A DNA stretch of 20,828 nucleotides from a virus. Shown here one piece after another: positions 10,573-19,336 of this stretch; the first letter of the stretch is position 1, and every line of letters begins with the position of its first letter. The stretch is from IMG/VR virus record IMGVR_UViG_3300048032_000109, positions 1 to 20,828 of that record; one strand, written 5' to 3'. The notes below the pieces were generated by a model. That model did no database searches and was not told the DNA's origin. It was given only the letters and a program-made list of their open reading frames with translations. A program made the position numbers and the translations under genes.

Positions 10573-12764
10573 TGGAACCCGAAGGATATAAAGAGGTTGT
10601 TAGTGATGAACAACTGATTAGCATGATAGAGTCTGGTGTACAGAACTCTACAGGCGATTGGTTAAATTCATCTGAACTAGCAAGAGAAAGATTAAAAGCT
10701 ACCTACGAATATGCTGGAGTGGCTGACTACCACTTATCACCTCAAGGTGTTAGTACAATTGTAGATACCTCTACAACAGAAGTAGTCGAAGCTTATACAG
10801 CCGTATTATCTGACTTGTTTCTTACAAATAAAAGACTAGCAAGGTTTATGCCTTGGGACAGTTCTCCTGCAGCAATTCAAGCTGCTAAAGATGCTTCTGA
10901 TATAACTAACTATTGTTTGTTTAAAAAAAATAATGGGTGGGAACTTATTCAACAATGGATGAAAGCAGCCTTACTGTGGAAGAATGCTGTGTGCCGTTGG
11001 GGGTATGTTGAAGATTACGATTATGTATTTGAAGAATACGAAAAGATTAGTCAACCAAATCTAGATAAACTATTATCAGAAGATAATGTTGAAATTGTTG
11101 GTGATCTAGAGTTTGAAAATGAGTTTCAATCAACTGACTCTATAACTGAACAAAACGTAGAACTTATGTACGTTGATGTTCGTATTCGTAAACGTATTAA
11201 TAAGTCTCGTGTTAAAGTGGAACTGGTCCCACCAGAAAACTTTCGTATATCAAGAGATGCTACCTGCATAACTGATGCAGCATTTGTTGGTATGCAAACA
11301 GAAATGACACGCTCAGAGATCCGTAAATACTATCCTGAAATGGCTGACAGTATTGATGCCTGGGATGAACTTGGTGATGATACGTGGTCTGGTAGTTTAA
11401 AATACTCTCAAGATATTGCAGCACGTAAACAAGTTACAGGACAAGAGTATACTCAAGGATCCTTGCAGCAAGAAACCACACCGCTAGAGGCTAATCGTGA
11501 AGTAGCTGTTACAGAGTGCTGGATGCATGTTGATCGTGATGGTGATGGTATTGCAGAGTTAAAACATTTTATTATAGCGGGTTCTCACATCTTATATGAA
11601 GAAGATTGTGATGAAGTCCCAATGGCTTCTATTGTTCCTATTGATATTCCATTTGAATTTTATGGTTTATCAATGGCAGATTTTACACGTAGTTCTACAC
11701 TGGCATCGACCGCCATCCTACGTGGCTTTGTAGAGAATACATACCTCACTAACTATTCGCCTAAACTGGCTGATCCAAATGTGGTAGACTTCTCTGCATT
11801 GCAAAATATGAAGCCTAAACAGATTATACCAACTAATGGTAGTCCTGTGGGTGCTGTTCAACAGTTACCTCCTGAGACAATCTCAACAGGTACAGTACCA
11901 TTGCTTGAACATCTGCAAATGATTAAAGAACAAGCTACTGGTATGTCTAAAGCTGCTCAAGGTCTTAATGATACACTCTATGTGTCAGGAAACTCTGAGC
12001 AAAAACTATCAGCGGTTCAATCTGCCGCACAAAAACGTATTCAACATATTGCTCGTAGATTTGCTGAGACAGGGTTTAAACGTCTTTTGTCTGGTATTTA
12101 TTCTACAATGCGTAGTAATATGAAAGGCAATATAGATTACAATATTGCAGGTGCATTTAAATCTATTAATATGCAAAACCTACCTTCAACTATGGACTTA
12201 GAAGTTTTGTTAGATATTGGTGAAAATTCTAATTCTTCATTAATAGGAAAGTATAGTCGTATTGCTGGAGAAATCCTCCCTGGACTAGCACAACAAGGTG
12301 CAGGTATGATTGTAAAACCAGAAGCCCCAGCTATCCTTGCTACTAAACTTATTGAAGCAATGGATATAGATAGTAATGACTTCTTGCAAGATTACAATAC
12401 AGACGACTTTAAACAAAAGGCAGCACAGGCTATTCAAAGCCAACAACAAAAAGCTCAAGCAGAACAAGCATTGCAACAACGTAAGGTTGAGGCAGAAGCT
12501 GCTTTATCAGAAGCAAACGTTGTTTATACAGGTGCTCAAACTAAAAACACTATGGATGATAATGCAAAACAACTTGCAGTATCAATTGATAAACACTTTC
12601 AAGAATGGGCAGATCTTCAAATTAGAGCAACTAAAGAGGGTGCAGAGTTACCAGAACATCCTGGTTATGACCAGATTATTATGTTAGCTAGGCAAATCCT
12701 AAGCCCACCTCAACAACAGCCACAACCACAGATGGGACCACAGGGACCTCAGGAGATAAGATAA
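10572..12764 (+). CDS. Portal protein
   Basis: A 730-residue portal of the large podovirus type (P22/N4-like size). The portal is a ring at one head vertex that docks the terminase and passes DNA. Family features seen: an N-terminal helical part with YHLSPQGVSTIVDTSTTEVV (about 55-75), a beta-rich clip and stem region with the acidic motif DRDGDGIAELKHF (about 320-332), and a helical segment EHLQMIKEQATGMSKAAQGL (about 442-461). A Gln-rich, coiled C-terminal tail covers about 620-730, like the barrel of large portals, and ends in a Pro/Gln-rich tip. The start is coupled to the preceding small gene. Confidence 0.85.
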   Translation: MEPEGYKEVVSDEQLISMIESGVQNSTGDWLNSSELARERLKATYEYAGVADYHLSPQGVSTIVDTSTTEVVEAYTAVLSDLFLTNKRLARFMPWDSSPAAIQAAKDASDITNYCLFKKNNGWELIQQWMKAALLWKNAVCRWGYVEDYDYVFEEYEKISQPNLDKLLSEDNVEIVGDLEFENEFQSTDSITEQNVELMYVDVRIRKRINKSRVKVELVPPENFRISRDATCITDAAFVGMQTEMTRSEIRKYYPEMADSIDAWDELGDDTWSGSLKYSQDIAARKQVTGQEYTQGSLQQETTPLEANREVAVTECWMHVDRDGDGIAELKHFIIAGSHILYEEDCDEVPMASIVPIDIPFEFYGLSMADFTRSSTLASTAILRGFVENTYLTNYSPKLADPNVVDFSALQNMKPKQIIPTNGSPVGAVQQLPPETISTGTVPLLEHLQMIKEQATGMSKAAQGLNDTLYVSGNSEQKLSAVQSAAQKRIQHIARRFAETGFKRLLSGIYSTMRSNMKGNIDYNIAGAFKSINMQNLPSTMDLEVLLDIGENSNSSLIGKYSRIAGEILPGLAQQGAGMIVKPEAPAILATKLIEAMDIDSNDFLQDYNTDDFKQKAAQAIQSQQQKAQAEQALQQRKVEAEAALSEANVVYTGAQTKNTMDDNAKQLAVSIDKHFQEWADLQIRATKEGAELPEHPGYDQIIMLARQILSPPQQQPQPQMGPQGPQEIR

Positions 12765-13067
12765 ATGGCACATTCGACTATTAGTAAACTTGGTGTAGGA
12801 GGAACTCAGGCAGGAACTGCAGTAACAAGCACTTCAGGAAATAAAACAGTTGTATTTACAAATGAAACAGACTCTGTAATTACACTTGATCTTAAATGCG
12901 CTGGCTCAATTAACGCAGCTGATAAAGGCATTAAGGTTCCAGCCAAAGAATTTCTTAATTACACACATGTTGGTGGACACGGTGCTTGTGTAATGGAAAA
13001 TGTTAAAACAGCACACGGTACAGCTGCTCAAACTGATGAGCGTATCTATATCCACCATCGTGTGTAA
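12765..13067 (+). CDS. Small head-associated protein
   Basis: A 100-residue protein starting MAHSTISKLGVGGTQAGTAV, immediately after the portal stop. Mostly beta-strand, Gly/Thr-rich, with a likely jelly-roll or Ig-like pattern (NKTVVFTNETDSVITLDLKC). Size, composition and position between portal and scaffold fit a minor head or decoration protein, but there is no sequence signature to prove it. Confidence 0.65.
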   Translation: MAHSTISKLGVGGTQAGTAVTSTSGNKTVVFTNETDSVITLDLKCAGSINAADKGIKVPAKEFLNYTHVGGHGACVMENVKTAHGTAAQTDERIYIHHRV

Positions 13068-13070
13068 GTA

Positions 13071-13406
13071 ATGGATAAGTATCGTAAGACAGCTGAGAAG
13101 AAGCTGGGAAACGAGAAATCATATGGTAATCATAAAATTCATCCCGAAGAACTAGCAAGGCAAGCTCATGTTAAAGGGCACTTTGCAGCTAGAGAACGGG
13201 ATGAGTTTTTTGATGAAGTATACGGTGAAGTTTTAATTGATTTCTTTTTAGAATGGTTAAAAACAGAACCGCATGAGACTAAATCTCGTGAGTTTCTCTA
13301 CAGTTCTGCTATGGCACTAGGAAGTGTTAAGGAGAAAATGATGAACTTTGAGATGTACGGAAAAAATATTCCGCACCTACAGGAGGACAACAATGAGAAC
13401 AATTGA
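13071..13406 (+). CDS. Hypothetical helical protein of the head operon
   Basis: A 111-residue, probably all-helical protein starting MDKYRKTAEKKLGNEKSYGN. No membrane segment. The sequence AARERDEFFDEVYGEVLIDF and FLEWLKTEPHETKSREFLYS suggests a compact helical bundle. Similar small proteins occur between portal and scaffold in marine podovirus-like genomes. Function unknown. The stop overlaps the next gene by 14 bases. Confidence 0.7.
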   Translation: MDKYRKTAEKKLGNEKSYGNHKIHPEELARQAHVKGHFAARERDEFFDEVYGEVLIDFFLEWLKTEPHETKSREFLYSSAMALGSVKEKMMNFEMYGKNIPHLQEDNNENN

Positions 13407-13596
13407 TATTGATGCTCTTATAAATAACTACAAAGAGATGATTAATACGTTAGAATACGATTCTATGCGTAGTGCAGGTAAAGCAAAACTAAATTCTGAA
13501 AAACTTATACACATGCACTCGCTTGTTAATCACTATTCTAAAATAAAAAATTCTGAAAAGGCTAGTCCTAAAAAGGAGATAGCAAATGGAAAGTAA
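13393..13596 (+). CDS. Small helical hypothetical protein
   Basis: A 67-residue protein starting MRTIDIDALINNYKEMINTL. AGGAGG lies six bases before this ATG, so it is preferred over the upstream ATG at 13348. Helical, with a Lys-rich end (KIKNSEKASPKKEIANGK). Overlaps the scaffold gene by 11 bases. Function unknown. Confidence 0.7.
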   Translation: MRTIDIDALINNYKEMINTLEYDSMRSAGKAKLNSEKLIHMHSLVNHYSKIKNSEKASPKKEIANGK

Positions 13597-14692
13597 TACC
13601 GAAGCACCTGTAAGCTCTACCCAATCGGATGAACCTACTGCAGAGGTTAATAGTCAAACTGAAGAGGCTTTGCTGGCTGACATTGTACGAAACTCTGATT
13701 TCGTAGATACTCTACCCGATGAGCAAGTACCTGAGTTAGACGCGGAAGACTCTGATGATGAAGACCCAGAAGAATCAGAAGAATCCGATAATGAAGATGA
13801 TGAAGAAGAGATTGAAGAAGAAGCTGAAGAAGACACAGACGAAGAAGATGCCGATGAAGAATCCGCTACCGATGAACCTGATGTGTTTGCTACAGATGAC
13901 TTGGATCTAGAAGCTAAAGTTGTAGTCAAAATAGATGGCGAACATACAGAAGTTTCTTTTGGTGACCTTATTAAAGGTTACTCTACTGAACAACATCTGT
14001 CTAAAAAGGGTCGTGAACTTGGTGATGCAAGAAAACAGTTAGAAGAAGAATACCAAGAAAAGGTTGGAGAAATCCAAAACCTATCTAAGGCATCTGCTGC
14101 TATACTGTACTCAAATGAACAAGCTCTTTCTAAAGAGTACCATGATATCGAAGCTCAAATTGATAAGGCTCGTAAAGATGGTGATACATATGAAGTTGGC
14201 GAGTTAAAAGATAAACGAGAACAAGCACAAAAAAAATACTGGGATGCACGTAATCAACGTGAAGCACTAGTAGAAACTCTTCAAAAGTCTGAACAGGAAC
14301 AAAATCAAAAAGAATGGAATGAACAAATACAATATTTTAATCAAACCATTCCTGATATGATTCCTGACTTTAATGAAGAGACTGCTTCAGCAATTCGTGA
14401 GTTTGCTATTGAAGAAGGTATTTCTCCAGAAGTATTAGACTCAATTGCCGATCCTGTAATTGTAAAGTTTGTCGATGACTATCGTAGACTAAAACAAGGT
14501 ATCACTAAAGGTACTGCTAAAAGGAAAGCTACTCCAGCTAAAAAGGCTCCGCTTAAGAAAGCTAAAACTACAACTCGCAAAAAACAAGATAAAGCAGCTG
14601 AAGTTAGAGCTAGAGCGATGAGTCCTGATTCTTCTAATGAAGATCAAATGGAGTTTTTGAGAGGTCTTGCCAACCAATCTTTAAATCTTTAA
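13586..14692 (+). CDS. Scaffolding / capsid assembly protein
   Basis: A 368-residue protein directly before the major capsid gene, the usual place of the internal scaffold. Residues about 45-105 are almost wholly acidic (EDSDDEDPEESEESDNEDDE). A long charged coiled coil follows (about 145-245, KQLEEEYQEKVGEIQNLSK), and a Lys-rich segment covers about 305-345 (AKRKATPAKKAPLKKAKTT). An acidic N-terminus, coiled coil and basic C-terminal region form the classic scaffold pattern; the basic end normally binds the capsid protein. AAGGAGAT precedes the ATG. Confidence 0.8.
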   Translation: MESNTEAPVSSTQSDEPTAEVNSQTEEALLADIVRNSDFVDTLPDEQVPELDAEDSDDEDPEESEESDNEDDEEEIEEEAEEDTDEEDADEESATDEPDVFATDDLDLEAKVVVKIDGEHTEVSFGDLIKGYSTEQHLSKKGRELGDARKQLEEEYQEKVGEIQNLSKASAAILYSNEQALSKEYHDIEAQIDKARKDGDTYEVGELKDKREQAQKKYWDARNQREALVETLQKSEQEQNQKEWNEQIQYFNQTIPDMIPDFNEETASAIREFAIEEGISPEVLDSIADPVIVKFVDDYRRLKQGITKGTAKRKATPAKKAPLKKAKTTTRKKQDKAAEVRARAMSPDSSNEDQMEFLRGLANQSLNL

Positions 14693-14712
14693 TACCTTGG
14701 AGGTATAATTAA

Positions 14713-15882
14713 ATGGCTAATAATCTTGGTGTTCGCGGAACTGGTGGCCCTCAGGGACCAGCCCGTGGAACTGGCAAAGATGTTTCCCAACGGGAAGATC
14801 TAGCAAACTTTATCACGATGATTACTCGTGATGAAACTCCTTTTACATCGTCTATCGGTAAAGCTAAAGCAACCGCTATCTACCACGAGTGGCAGACAGA
14901 TCAGCTAGAAGCTCCAGGCAACTCACGGATTGGTGAGGGTACTGACTGGATTGCTCCTGATGCAACAGGCTCTGGTGGTACTGGTGCAACTCCAGCAACT
15001 GGCGCTAAATTTGCTATTACTGGACCTTATCGTACTCGTTTGGGTAACTACACTCAAATTAACGGTAAGACTATCGCTGTGTCAGGTACACGCCGCGCAG
15101 TAGATCAAGCAGGTGTTGCAGACGAATATGCATACCAGCTTAAAAAGCGTGGAACTGAGCTACGCCGTGATGTGGAATTTGATATGATCCACTCATACAA
15201 CACAGCTAACGCTGTGGGTGTACAAAACGCTAACTCACGTTCAGCTGGTGGATACCAGTCTTTTATTAACTCAGCAACTACATGTAACTATGTAGGTGAG
15301 TTCGAAGCTCCTTCAGCTTCTTCCTCTAATGCTGGTACTGATGCACAAGGTACAGACACTGTACGTGGATCAATCAATGGTGGTACTACTGCTCCTGCAC
15401 GTGGAACTCTTGCACTGACAGACATTGATGCTGTTATGCAGAAGATCTATGAGCAAGGTGGTAAGGCAACTAAAGTTATGTTGTCACCAAAACTACGCCG
15501 TGATTTCTCAGATCTAATGGTCTCAGACACTGGTGTTGTTCGTAACATTGATGCTGGTGGAAAACTCCGTCAGTCAGTTGATGTATACATGTCAGACTTT
15601 GGAGATCTTATGGTAGTTCCTAACTACATCATGGGTCTGTCAAACTCTGTTGCACTGAAAGGTGATAACGGTACTGCATTCTCAGGCGCAGGTATCCCTG
15701 ACGTTGCTGACTTTGCAGCATTGATCTATGACCCAATGTGGTTCGCTACAGCTTACCTACGTCCTATGCAGGAAGTAGACGTAGGCCAGCAGGGTGACTC
15801 AACCAAAGGAATGATGGTTGAAGAATGCACCTTGGAAGTACGCAACCCACTTGGTTGTGGTGCTATCTACGGTCTTAACTAG
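14713..15882 (+). CDS. Major capsid protein, SU10/DUF5309 type
   Basis: A 389-residue HK97-fold-type shell protein. The N-terminus (about 25-75) has the family pattern ISQRE-like VSQREDLANFITMITRDETP, FTSSIGKAKATAIYHEWQTD, QLEAPGNSRIGEGTDW, as in DUF5309 proteins related to the phage SU10 capsid. The C-terminal half has KVMLSPKLRRDFSDL, then VYMSDFGDLMVVPNYIM, typical of the P-domain and A-domain strands. GGAGGT precedes the ATG. Codon use and Gly/Ala/Thr richness fit a highly expressed gene, and an intrinsic terminator follows the stop. Confidence 0.88.
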   Translation: MANNLGVRGTGGPQGPARGTGKDVSQREDLANFITMITRDETPFTSSIGKAKATAIYHEWQTDQLEAPGNSRIGEGTDWIAPDATGSGGTGATPATGAKFAITGPYRTRLGNYTQINGKTIAVSGTRRAVDQAGVADEYAYQLKKRGTELRRDVEFDMIHSYNTANAVGVQNANSRSAGGYQSFINSATTCNYVGEFEAPSASSSNAGTDAQGTDTVRGSINGGTTAPARGTLALTDIDAVMQKIYEQGGKATKVMLSPKLRRDFSDLMVSDTGVVRNIDAGGKLRQSVDVYMSDFGDLMVVPNYIMGLSNSVALKGDNGTAFSGAGIPDVADFAALIYDPMWFATAYLRPMQEVDVGQQGDSTKGMMVEECTLEVRNPLGCGAIYGLN

Positions 15883-15892
15883 ACTATTTGTT

Positions 15893-15925
15893 AGGGGAGG
15901 TCTTTATGGCTTCCCCTTTCTTTTT
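15893..15925 (+). terminator. Intrinsic terminator behind the major capsid gene
   Basis: AGGGGAGG (15893-15900) pairs with CTTCCCCT (15910-15917) over eight positions with one G-U pair and a nine-base loop, followed by TTCTTTTT. It lies 11 bases after the capsid stop codon. A terminator after the capsid gene is also found in T7, where it lowers expression of the downstream tail genes. Confidence 0.7.
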
Positions 15926-15935
15926 AGGAGGTAAT

Positions 15936-16148
15936 ATGGCTTATTCAATGTCCGGTAAAGATTTTAAAAAAGCTGAGTCTGGAAAAATAAATAAAGATTT
16001 TAAAGAGGCTAAACCAGCAACGGGTAACCCTTTTAAGAAAAGAAAAGAAGATCCTGCACAACAATATGCAATGGGCGGCAATGTAGCAAAATACTACAAT
16101 ACAGGTGGTAAGGTTGCTGGATGCGGTCCTGCTCAAAACAAATCATAA
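15936..16148 (+). CDS. Small basic hypothetical protein (CGPAQNKS C-terminus)
   Basis: A 70-residue protein starting MAYSMSGKDFKKAESGKINK and ending NTGGKVAGCGPAQNKS. AGGAGG lies four bases before this ATG, downstream of the terminator T-run. A second ATG at 15906 (adding MASPFFLGGN) also has a GGAGG site, but it lies in the terminator loop, so 15936 is preferred. Similar short Lys/Gly-rich proteins follow the capsid gene in marine phages. Function unknown. Confidence 0.65.
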   Translation: MAYSMSGKDFKKAESGKINKDFKEAKPATGNPFKKRKEDPAQQYAMGGNVAKYYNTGGKVAGCGPAQNKS

Positions 16149-16166
16149 ATTAAAGGAGTACAGTAA

Positions 16167-16385
16167 ATGCTAGTTATAAGAACAGCAAACGGGAATACTT
16201 ACCCCGCAGAAACATGTGTATGGCGTACCGCAGCAGTTGCTGCAGGTGGCTATAAGCTAACACACTTAGATATTAACTCACCTAACGTAGCGACTAATGG
16301 TAATCCTACAGCAGCACCATCTGGCGCTGAGTTAGGTTATATTGGAAAATCAGGACGTTTTGTATCTTATACAGAACCTGCCTAA
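16167..16385 (+). CDS. Hypothetical protein of the head-tail region
   Basis: A 72-residue protein starting MLVIRTANGNTYPAETCVWR. AAGGAG lies before the ATG. Beta-rich, Gly/Ala/Asn-rich (AAVAAGGYKLTHLDINSPNV), no membrane segment. Size and position suggest a minor head or connector protein. Family not recognised. Confidence 0.65.
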   Translation: MLVIRTANGNTYPAETCVWRTAAVAAGGYKLTHLDINSPNVATNGNPTAAPSGAELGYIGKSGRFVSYTEPA

Positions 16386-16402
16386 TTAAGTAAGAGGACA
16401 CA

Positions 16403-16744
16403 ATGGCAAAAGAAAATGAATTTAAATTTCGCAGTTCAACTGTGGAAGCCACAAAAGATATTCATGCTGGTTTTGATCTTCAATCTGGAGATTGGGAAGC
16501 TAAGCAAGACATTACACAATATAAAGAAGCTGCTAAACTTGATAGAGATAAAGAAGCATATTATGGTCGTACTAAAAATGGTTACCGTAAGTTAGCAACT
16601 ATTCCTGATATTGTAGCAATTAAGATTTTGCAAGAGCATCATCTGGATTTGCATGATCCAAATTTTATGCAAGATCCTAATAATCTTAAAAAGCTTAAAA
16701 CAATTTTGATGTCTGAATATTCTGATTTGGTAGTCAATACTTAA
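16403..16744 (+). CDS. Conserved phage protein of the head-tail region
   Basis: A 113-residue protein starting MAKENEFKFRSSTVEATKDI. The C-terminal half has NGYRKLATIPDIVAIKILQE, then HHLDLHDPNFMQDPNNLKKL and a helix ending SEYSDLVVNT. This pattern (RKL.TIPDIVAIKI...LHDP.FM.DP) recurs, from memory, in hypothetical proteins just before the adaptor gene of marine phages. AGAGGA precedes the ATG. Probably a structural or assembly protein. Confidence 0.75.
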   Translation: MAKENEFKFRSSTVEATKDIHAGFDLQSGDWEAKQDITQYKEAAKLDRDKEAYYGRTKNGYRKLATIPDIVAIKILQEHHLDLHDPNFMQDPNNLKKLKTILMSEYSDLVVNT

Positions 16745-16758
16745 TTAGGAGGCCAAAC

Positions 16759-17646
16759 ATGGCAATGACATATACGGAACTTGTTGCTAAAGTTCGTAGT
16801 TGGTCTAACCGCGATGAAGAAGTAGTAAGTGACGACATTATTAAGGATGCTCTTAAATATGCAGCAGATAAAGCATACAGAATTTTAAGAGTCCCTCCAT
16901 TAGAAAATGTTGCTATTTATGAAAAGTCTTTGTTACAGGCTGGAACTACAGCAGCTAATAGTTTACAGGGTAGTATTACAGAAATACAATTACCCTATGA
17001 TCTTATAGAATTTATTCAAATTAGAGAAGTAGATTCTGCTGGATTAACCACACGTGTATTTAATGAAAAATTAGACATACGAACATTTAATGATGCTTTA
17101 AGTGAAAAGTATACAAACCTTAACTACTGGGCAAGACAACAAAATGTTGTATACCTTACTCCAGGGTTTGGTGCTGGATCAACAAGCAATCAAGCGAACA
17201 CAATAGAACTTTATTATTATCGTAGACTACCTGCATTAGATGCGGTATACGCTGTGACTGTTCTTAACTACAATGCGGGATTTCTTACTACAACAGGTGC
17301 AGGATCAGGTGTAGCTAATTCTAAACAATTATACTTTAATAGTAATACAGGAACAACAGCATACGCAACAAGTGCAGACGCACAGGCAGCTAGTGCTGGT
17401 GGTACTGTAACAAACGCTTACTACATTGGTATTGCAACCCCTAACTGGCTACGTGATGAAAACCAAAGGATTCTTTTGTTTGGGGCATTAGCAGAGGTGT
17501 TTGCTTATGTTCAAGATGATCAACAAGCAGCAAAATACAATCAAGCATTCTTATCAGAAATTACAGAAGCAAATGATGAAGATGCTAAACGTAACGCTTC
17601 AGGCGGTAATTTACAAGTAAACTTTAATGGACGAGGGTTAATATAA
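16759..17646 (+). CDS. Head-tail adaptor protein, SU10-adaptor type
   Basis: A 295-residue protein starting MAMTYTELVAKVRSWSNRDE. The N-terminal helical region (about 1-60) follows the adaptor pattern YTELVAKV-x2-WSNRDEE...DDIIKDALKYAADKAYRILRVPPLE. A strand region with ITEIQLPYDLIEFIQIREVD follows, and a final helical part (about 225-275, RDENQRILLFGALAEVFAYV). It joins the portal to the tail in phages with SU10-type heads. AGGAGG precedes the ATG. The stop overlaps the fibre gene start. Confidence 0.78.
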   Translation: MAMTYTELVAKVRSWSNRDEEVVSDDIIKDALKYAADKAYRILRVPPLENVAIYEKSLLQAGTTAANSLQGSITEIQLPYDLIEFIQIREVDSAGLTTRVFNEKLDIRTFNDALSEKYTNLNYWARQQNVVYLTPGFGAGSTSNQANTIELYYYRRLPALDAVYAVTVLNYNAGFLTTTGAGSGVANSKQLYFNSNTGTTAYATSADAQAASAGGTVTNAYYIGIATPNWLRDENQRILLFGALAEVFAYVQDDQQAAKYNQAFLSEITEANDEDAKRNASGGNLQVNFNGRGLI

Positions 17647-18962
17647 TGACTACACCAGCAAGACCTGGCTCCTTTACAGGAGCTACTGATAATGCCGCCA
17701 GTGGTGGATTATTTACAGATACCCTTATTGACGGTATCCCCGATATTATAGGGGCCGATGTAGCATCTGCAGAAGCAGCCGCCGCAGCCGCAAAGGTATC
17801 AGAAACAAACGCTGCAACCTCAGCCACTGGTGCAGCTACAAGCGCAACTAACGCTGGAACTAGCGCCACGGCTGCAGCAAGTAGTCAAACAGCAGCAGCA
17901 AGTAGCGCCACAGCAGCTGCTAGTTCTGCTAGTAGTGTGGCAGCAGATGCCGCTACAGCGACAACTAAGGCAGCTGAAGCAAGTACGTCTGCAACAAACG
18001 CAGCGGCTTCACAATCAGCAGCAGCAGCGTCACAAACTTCAGCAGCATCTAGTGCAACTTCAGCTACTGGGTCTGCTAACAGTGCAACAACCTCTGCTAC
18101 AGCGGCAGGTAACAGTGCTACAGCAGCGGCTAATAGTGCTACTGCAGGAGCAAGCAGCGCAACGGCAGCAGCCAATAGTGCTACAGCAGCAGCAACGTCA
18201 GAAACTAATGCAGCAAGTTCGGCTACTTCAGCAACCACTAGTAAAAATACAGCTACTACTCAAGCTACTAATGCGGCAACAAGTGCAACGAATGCAGCCA
18301 CGAGTGCAACGACTGCGACAACTCAAGCAAGTAGTGCAACAACGTCAGCTGCAACAGCTACGACACAGGCTACTAAAGCAGAAGACTATGCTGTAAAAGT
18401 AAACGGAGTTGTCCCTAGTACTTCAGATTATTCATCTAAAGCATGGGCTGTGGGTGGTACAGGTGTAGATCAAGCTTCAGGCGGTGGTAACGCTAAAGAC
18501 TGGGCTACTGAAACAACAACAACTGCTGATAACACAGAATACTCAGCTAAAGAATATGCTATTGGTGTACAGGCAGGGAATACTAACGGTTCTGCTAAAC
18601 AATGGGCTTTAGGTGGCGGTAACTTTGTTATGTCCACAGCAGTAACAGGATCAGGCGGTACAGCACAATATTCGGCTAAGTACTGGGCAGATCAAGCTGC
18701 TAGTAGTGTAGCTAACTTTGATGAAAAATATTATGGTAGTTATGCAAGTGATGCAGCAGCCGAAAACGCACATGAAGCAGCAGGTAAAACAGTAGCAGTA
18801 GGTGACTTGTATTATAATACAGGTGATCAAGCTGTTAAATATTGCACAGTTGCTCCGTCTGGAACAGGCGCACCAGTAGGAACATGGGTAGCAATTGAAG
18901 CAACAGACACTAGCGGTTTTGCAACAAACGGGTTTTCAATTGCAATGTCAATCGCATTATAG
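17646..18962 (+). CDS. Ala/Ser/Thr-rich tail fibre protein
   Basis: A 438-residue fibre. Residues about 1-35 could anchor it to the virion (PARPGSFTGATDNAASGGLF). Residues about 38-245 are a low-complexity run built from units such as SATAAANSATAA and TNAATSATT, expected to form a long trimeric stalk. After it come repeated YSAKEYAIG, SAKQWALGGG, YSAKYWADQAA modules (about 255-355), common in phage tail fibres. The C-terminal part has VGDLYYNTGDQAVKYCTVAP, then SGTGAPVGTWVAIE. The TAATG overlap couples it to the adaptor. The receptor-binding tip is probably on this or on the following small proteins. Confidence 0.8.
   Translation: MTTPARPGSFTGATDNAASGGLFTDTLIDGIPDIIGADVASAEAAAAAAKVSETNAATSATGAATSATNAGTSATAAASSQTAAASSATAAASSASSVAADAATATTKAAEASTSATNAAASQSAAAASQTSAASSATSATGSANSATTSATAAGNSATAAANSATAGASSATAAANSATAAATSETNAASSATSATTSKNTATTQATNAATSATNAATSATTATTQASSATTSAATATTQATKAEDYAVKVNGVVPSTSDYSSKAWAVGGTGVDQASGGGNAKDWATETTTTADNTEYSAKEYAIGVQAGNTNGSAKQWALGGGNFVMSTAVTGSGGTAQYSAKYWADQAASSVANFDEKYYGSYASDAAAENAHEAAGKTVAVGDLYYNTGDQAVKYCTVAPSGTGAPVGTWVAIEATDTSGFATNGFSIAMSIAL
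17749..18390 (+). repeat. Low-complexity GCA/ACN repeat tract inside the fibre gene
   Basis: About 640 bases of near-repeats such as AGTGCTACAGCAGCAGC and AGTGCAACGAATGCAGC. The units vary in spacing and base use, so this is a protein-level repeat and not a perfect tandem array. It offers many sites for slippage or recombination that would change stalk length in frame. Confidence 0.7.
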
Positions 18963-18971
18963 GAGGTCTTT

Positions 18972-19325
18972 ATGGCACAAAATTTTAGAAGGTACGTTGA
19001 AAAGTCCATTGGAACCTCGGCAACTGATATTCCTGATGGCGCTAATTTCGACTCATACGACACAATTGTAGGAATAAATTTAGCAAATAGAATTGCTCAA
19101 CAGATTACAGTATCAGTATATATGTTAGCTGGAGGAGCAACAGATAGTCTAGCCAATCGGTACTACGTTGTAAAAGATGCACCGATTCCAGCAGGATCAA
19201 CACTTCAAGCATTAGATGGTGGTGCTAAAATTGTAGTACAATCAGGGGATAGGCTTTGGATTGTATCTGACACTGCAAGCTCACTTGACGCTTGGGTATC
19301 TGCTGTTGACGCTATTAGTACATAG
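18972..19325 (+). CDS. Tail-associated protein
   Basis: A 117-residue, beta-rich protein starting MAQNFRRYVEKSIGTSATDI. It contains IVGINLANRIAQQITVSVYM, then PIPAGSTLQALDGGAKIVVQ and LDAWVSAVDAIS, a pattern I know from short phage proteins encoded among tail-fibre genes. AGGAGG precedes the ATG. A structural role on the tail is likely; no detailed function is known. Confidence 0.72.
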   Translation: MAQNFRRYVEKSIGTSATDIPDGANFDSYDTIVGINLANRIAQQITVSVYMLAGGATDSLANRYYVVKDAPIPAGSTLQALDGGAKIVVQSGDRLWIVSDTASSLDAWVSAVDAIST

Positions 19326-19336
19326 GAGGATTAGTT

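Noticed and set aside
13654-13929. Ser-rich antisense frame inside the scaffold gene
   Set aside because: It is the complement of the Asp/Glu codon run, with no initiation signals and the wrong strand for this arm.
17749-18390. CRISPR-like or tandem-repeat array
   Set aside because: Units are irregular in length, have no constant repeat with unique spacers, and are fully explained by the coding of a fibre stalk.
17830-18396. 188-codon Gln/Leu-rich frame and antisense Ala/Val-rich frames inside the fibre gene
   Set aside because: These are frame shadows of the GCA/ACN repeat tract. They have no own ribosome-binding site and have repeat-driven composition.
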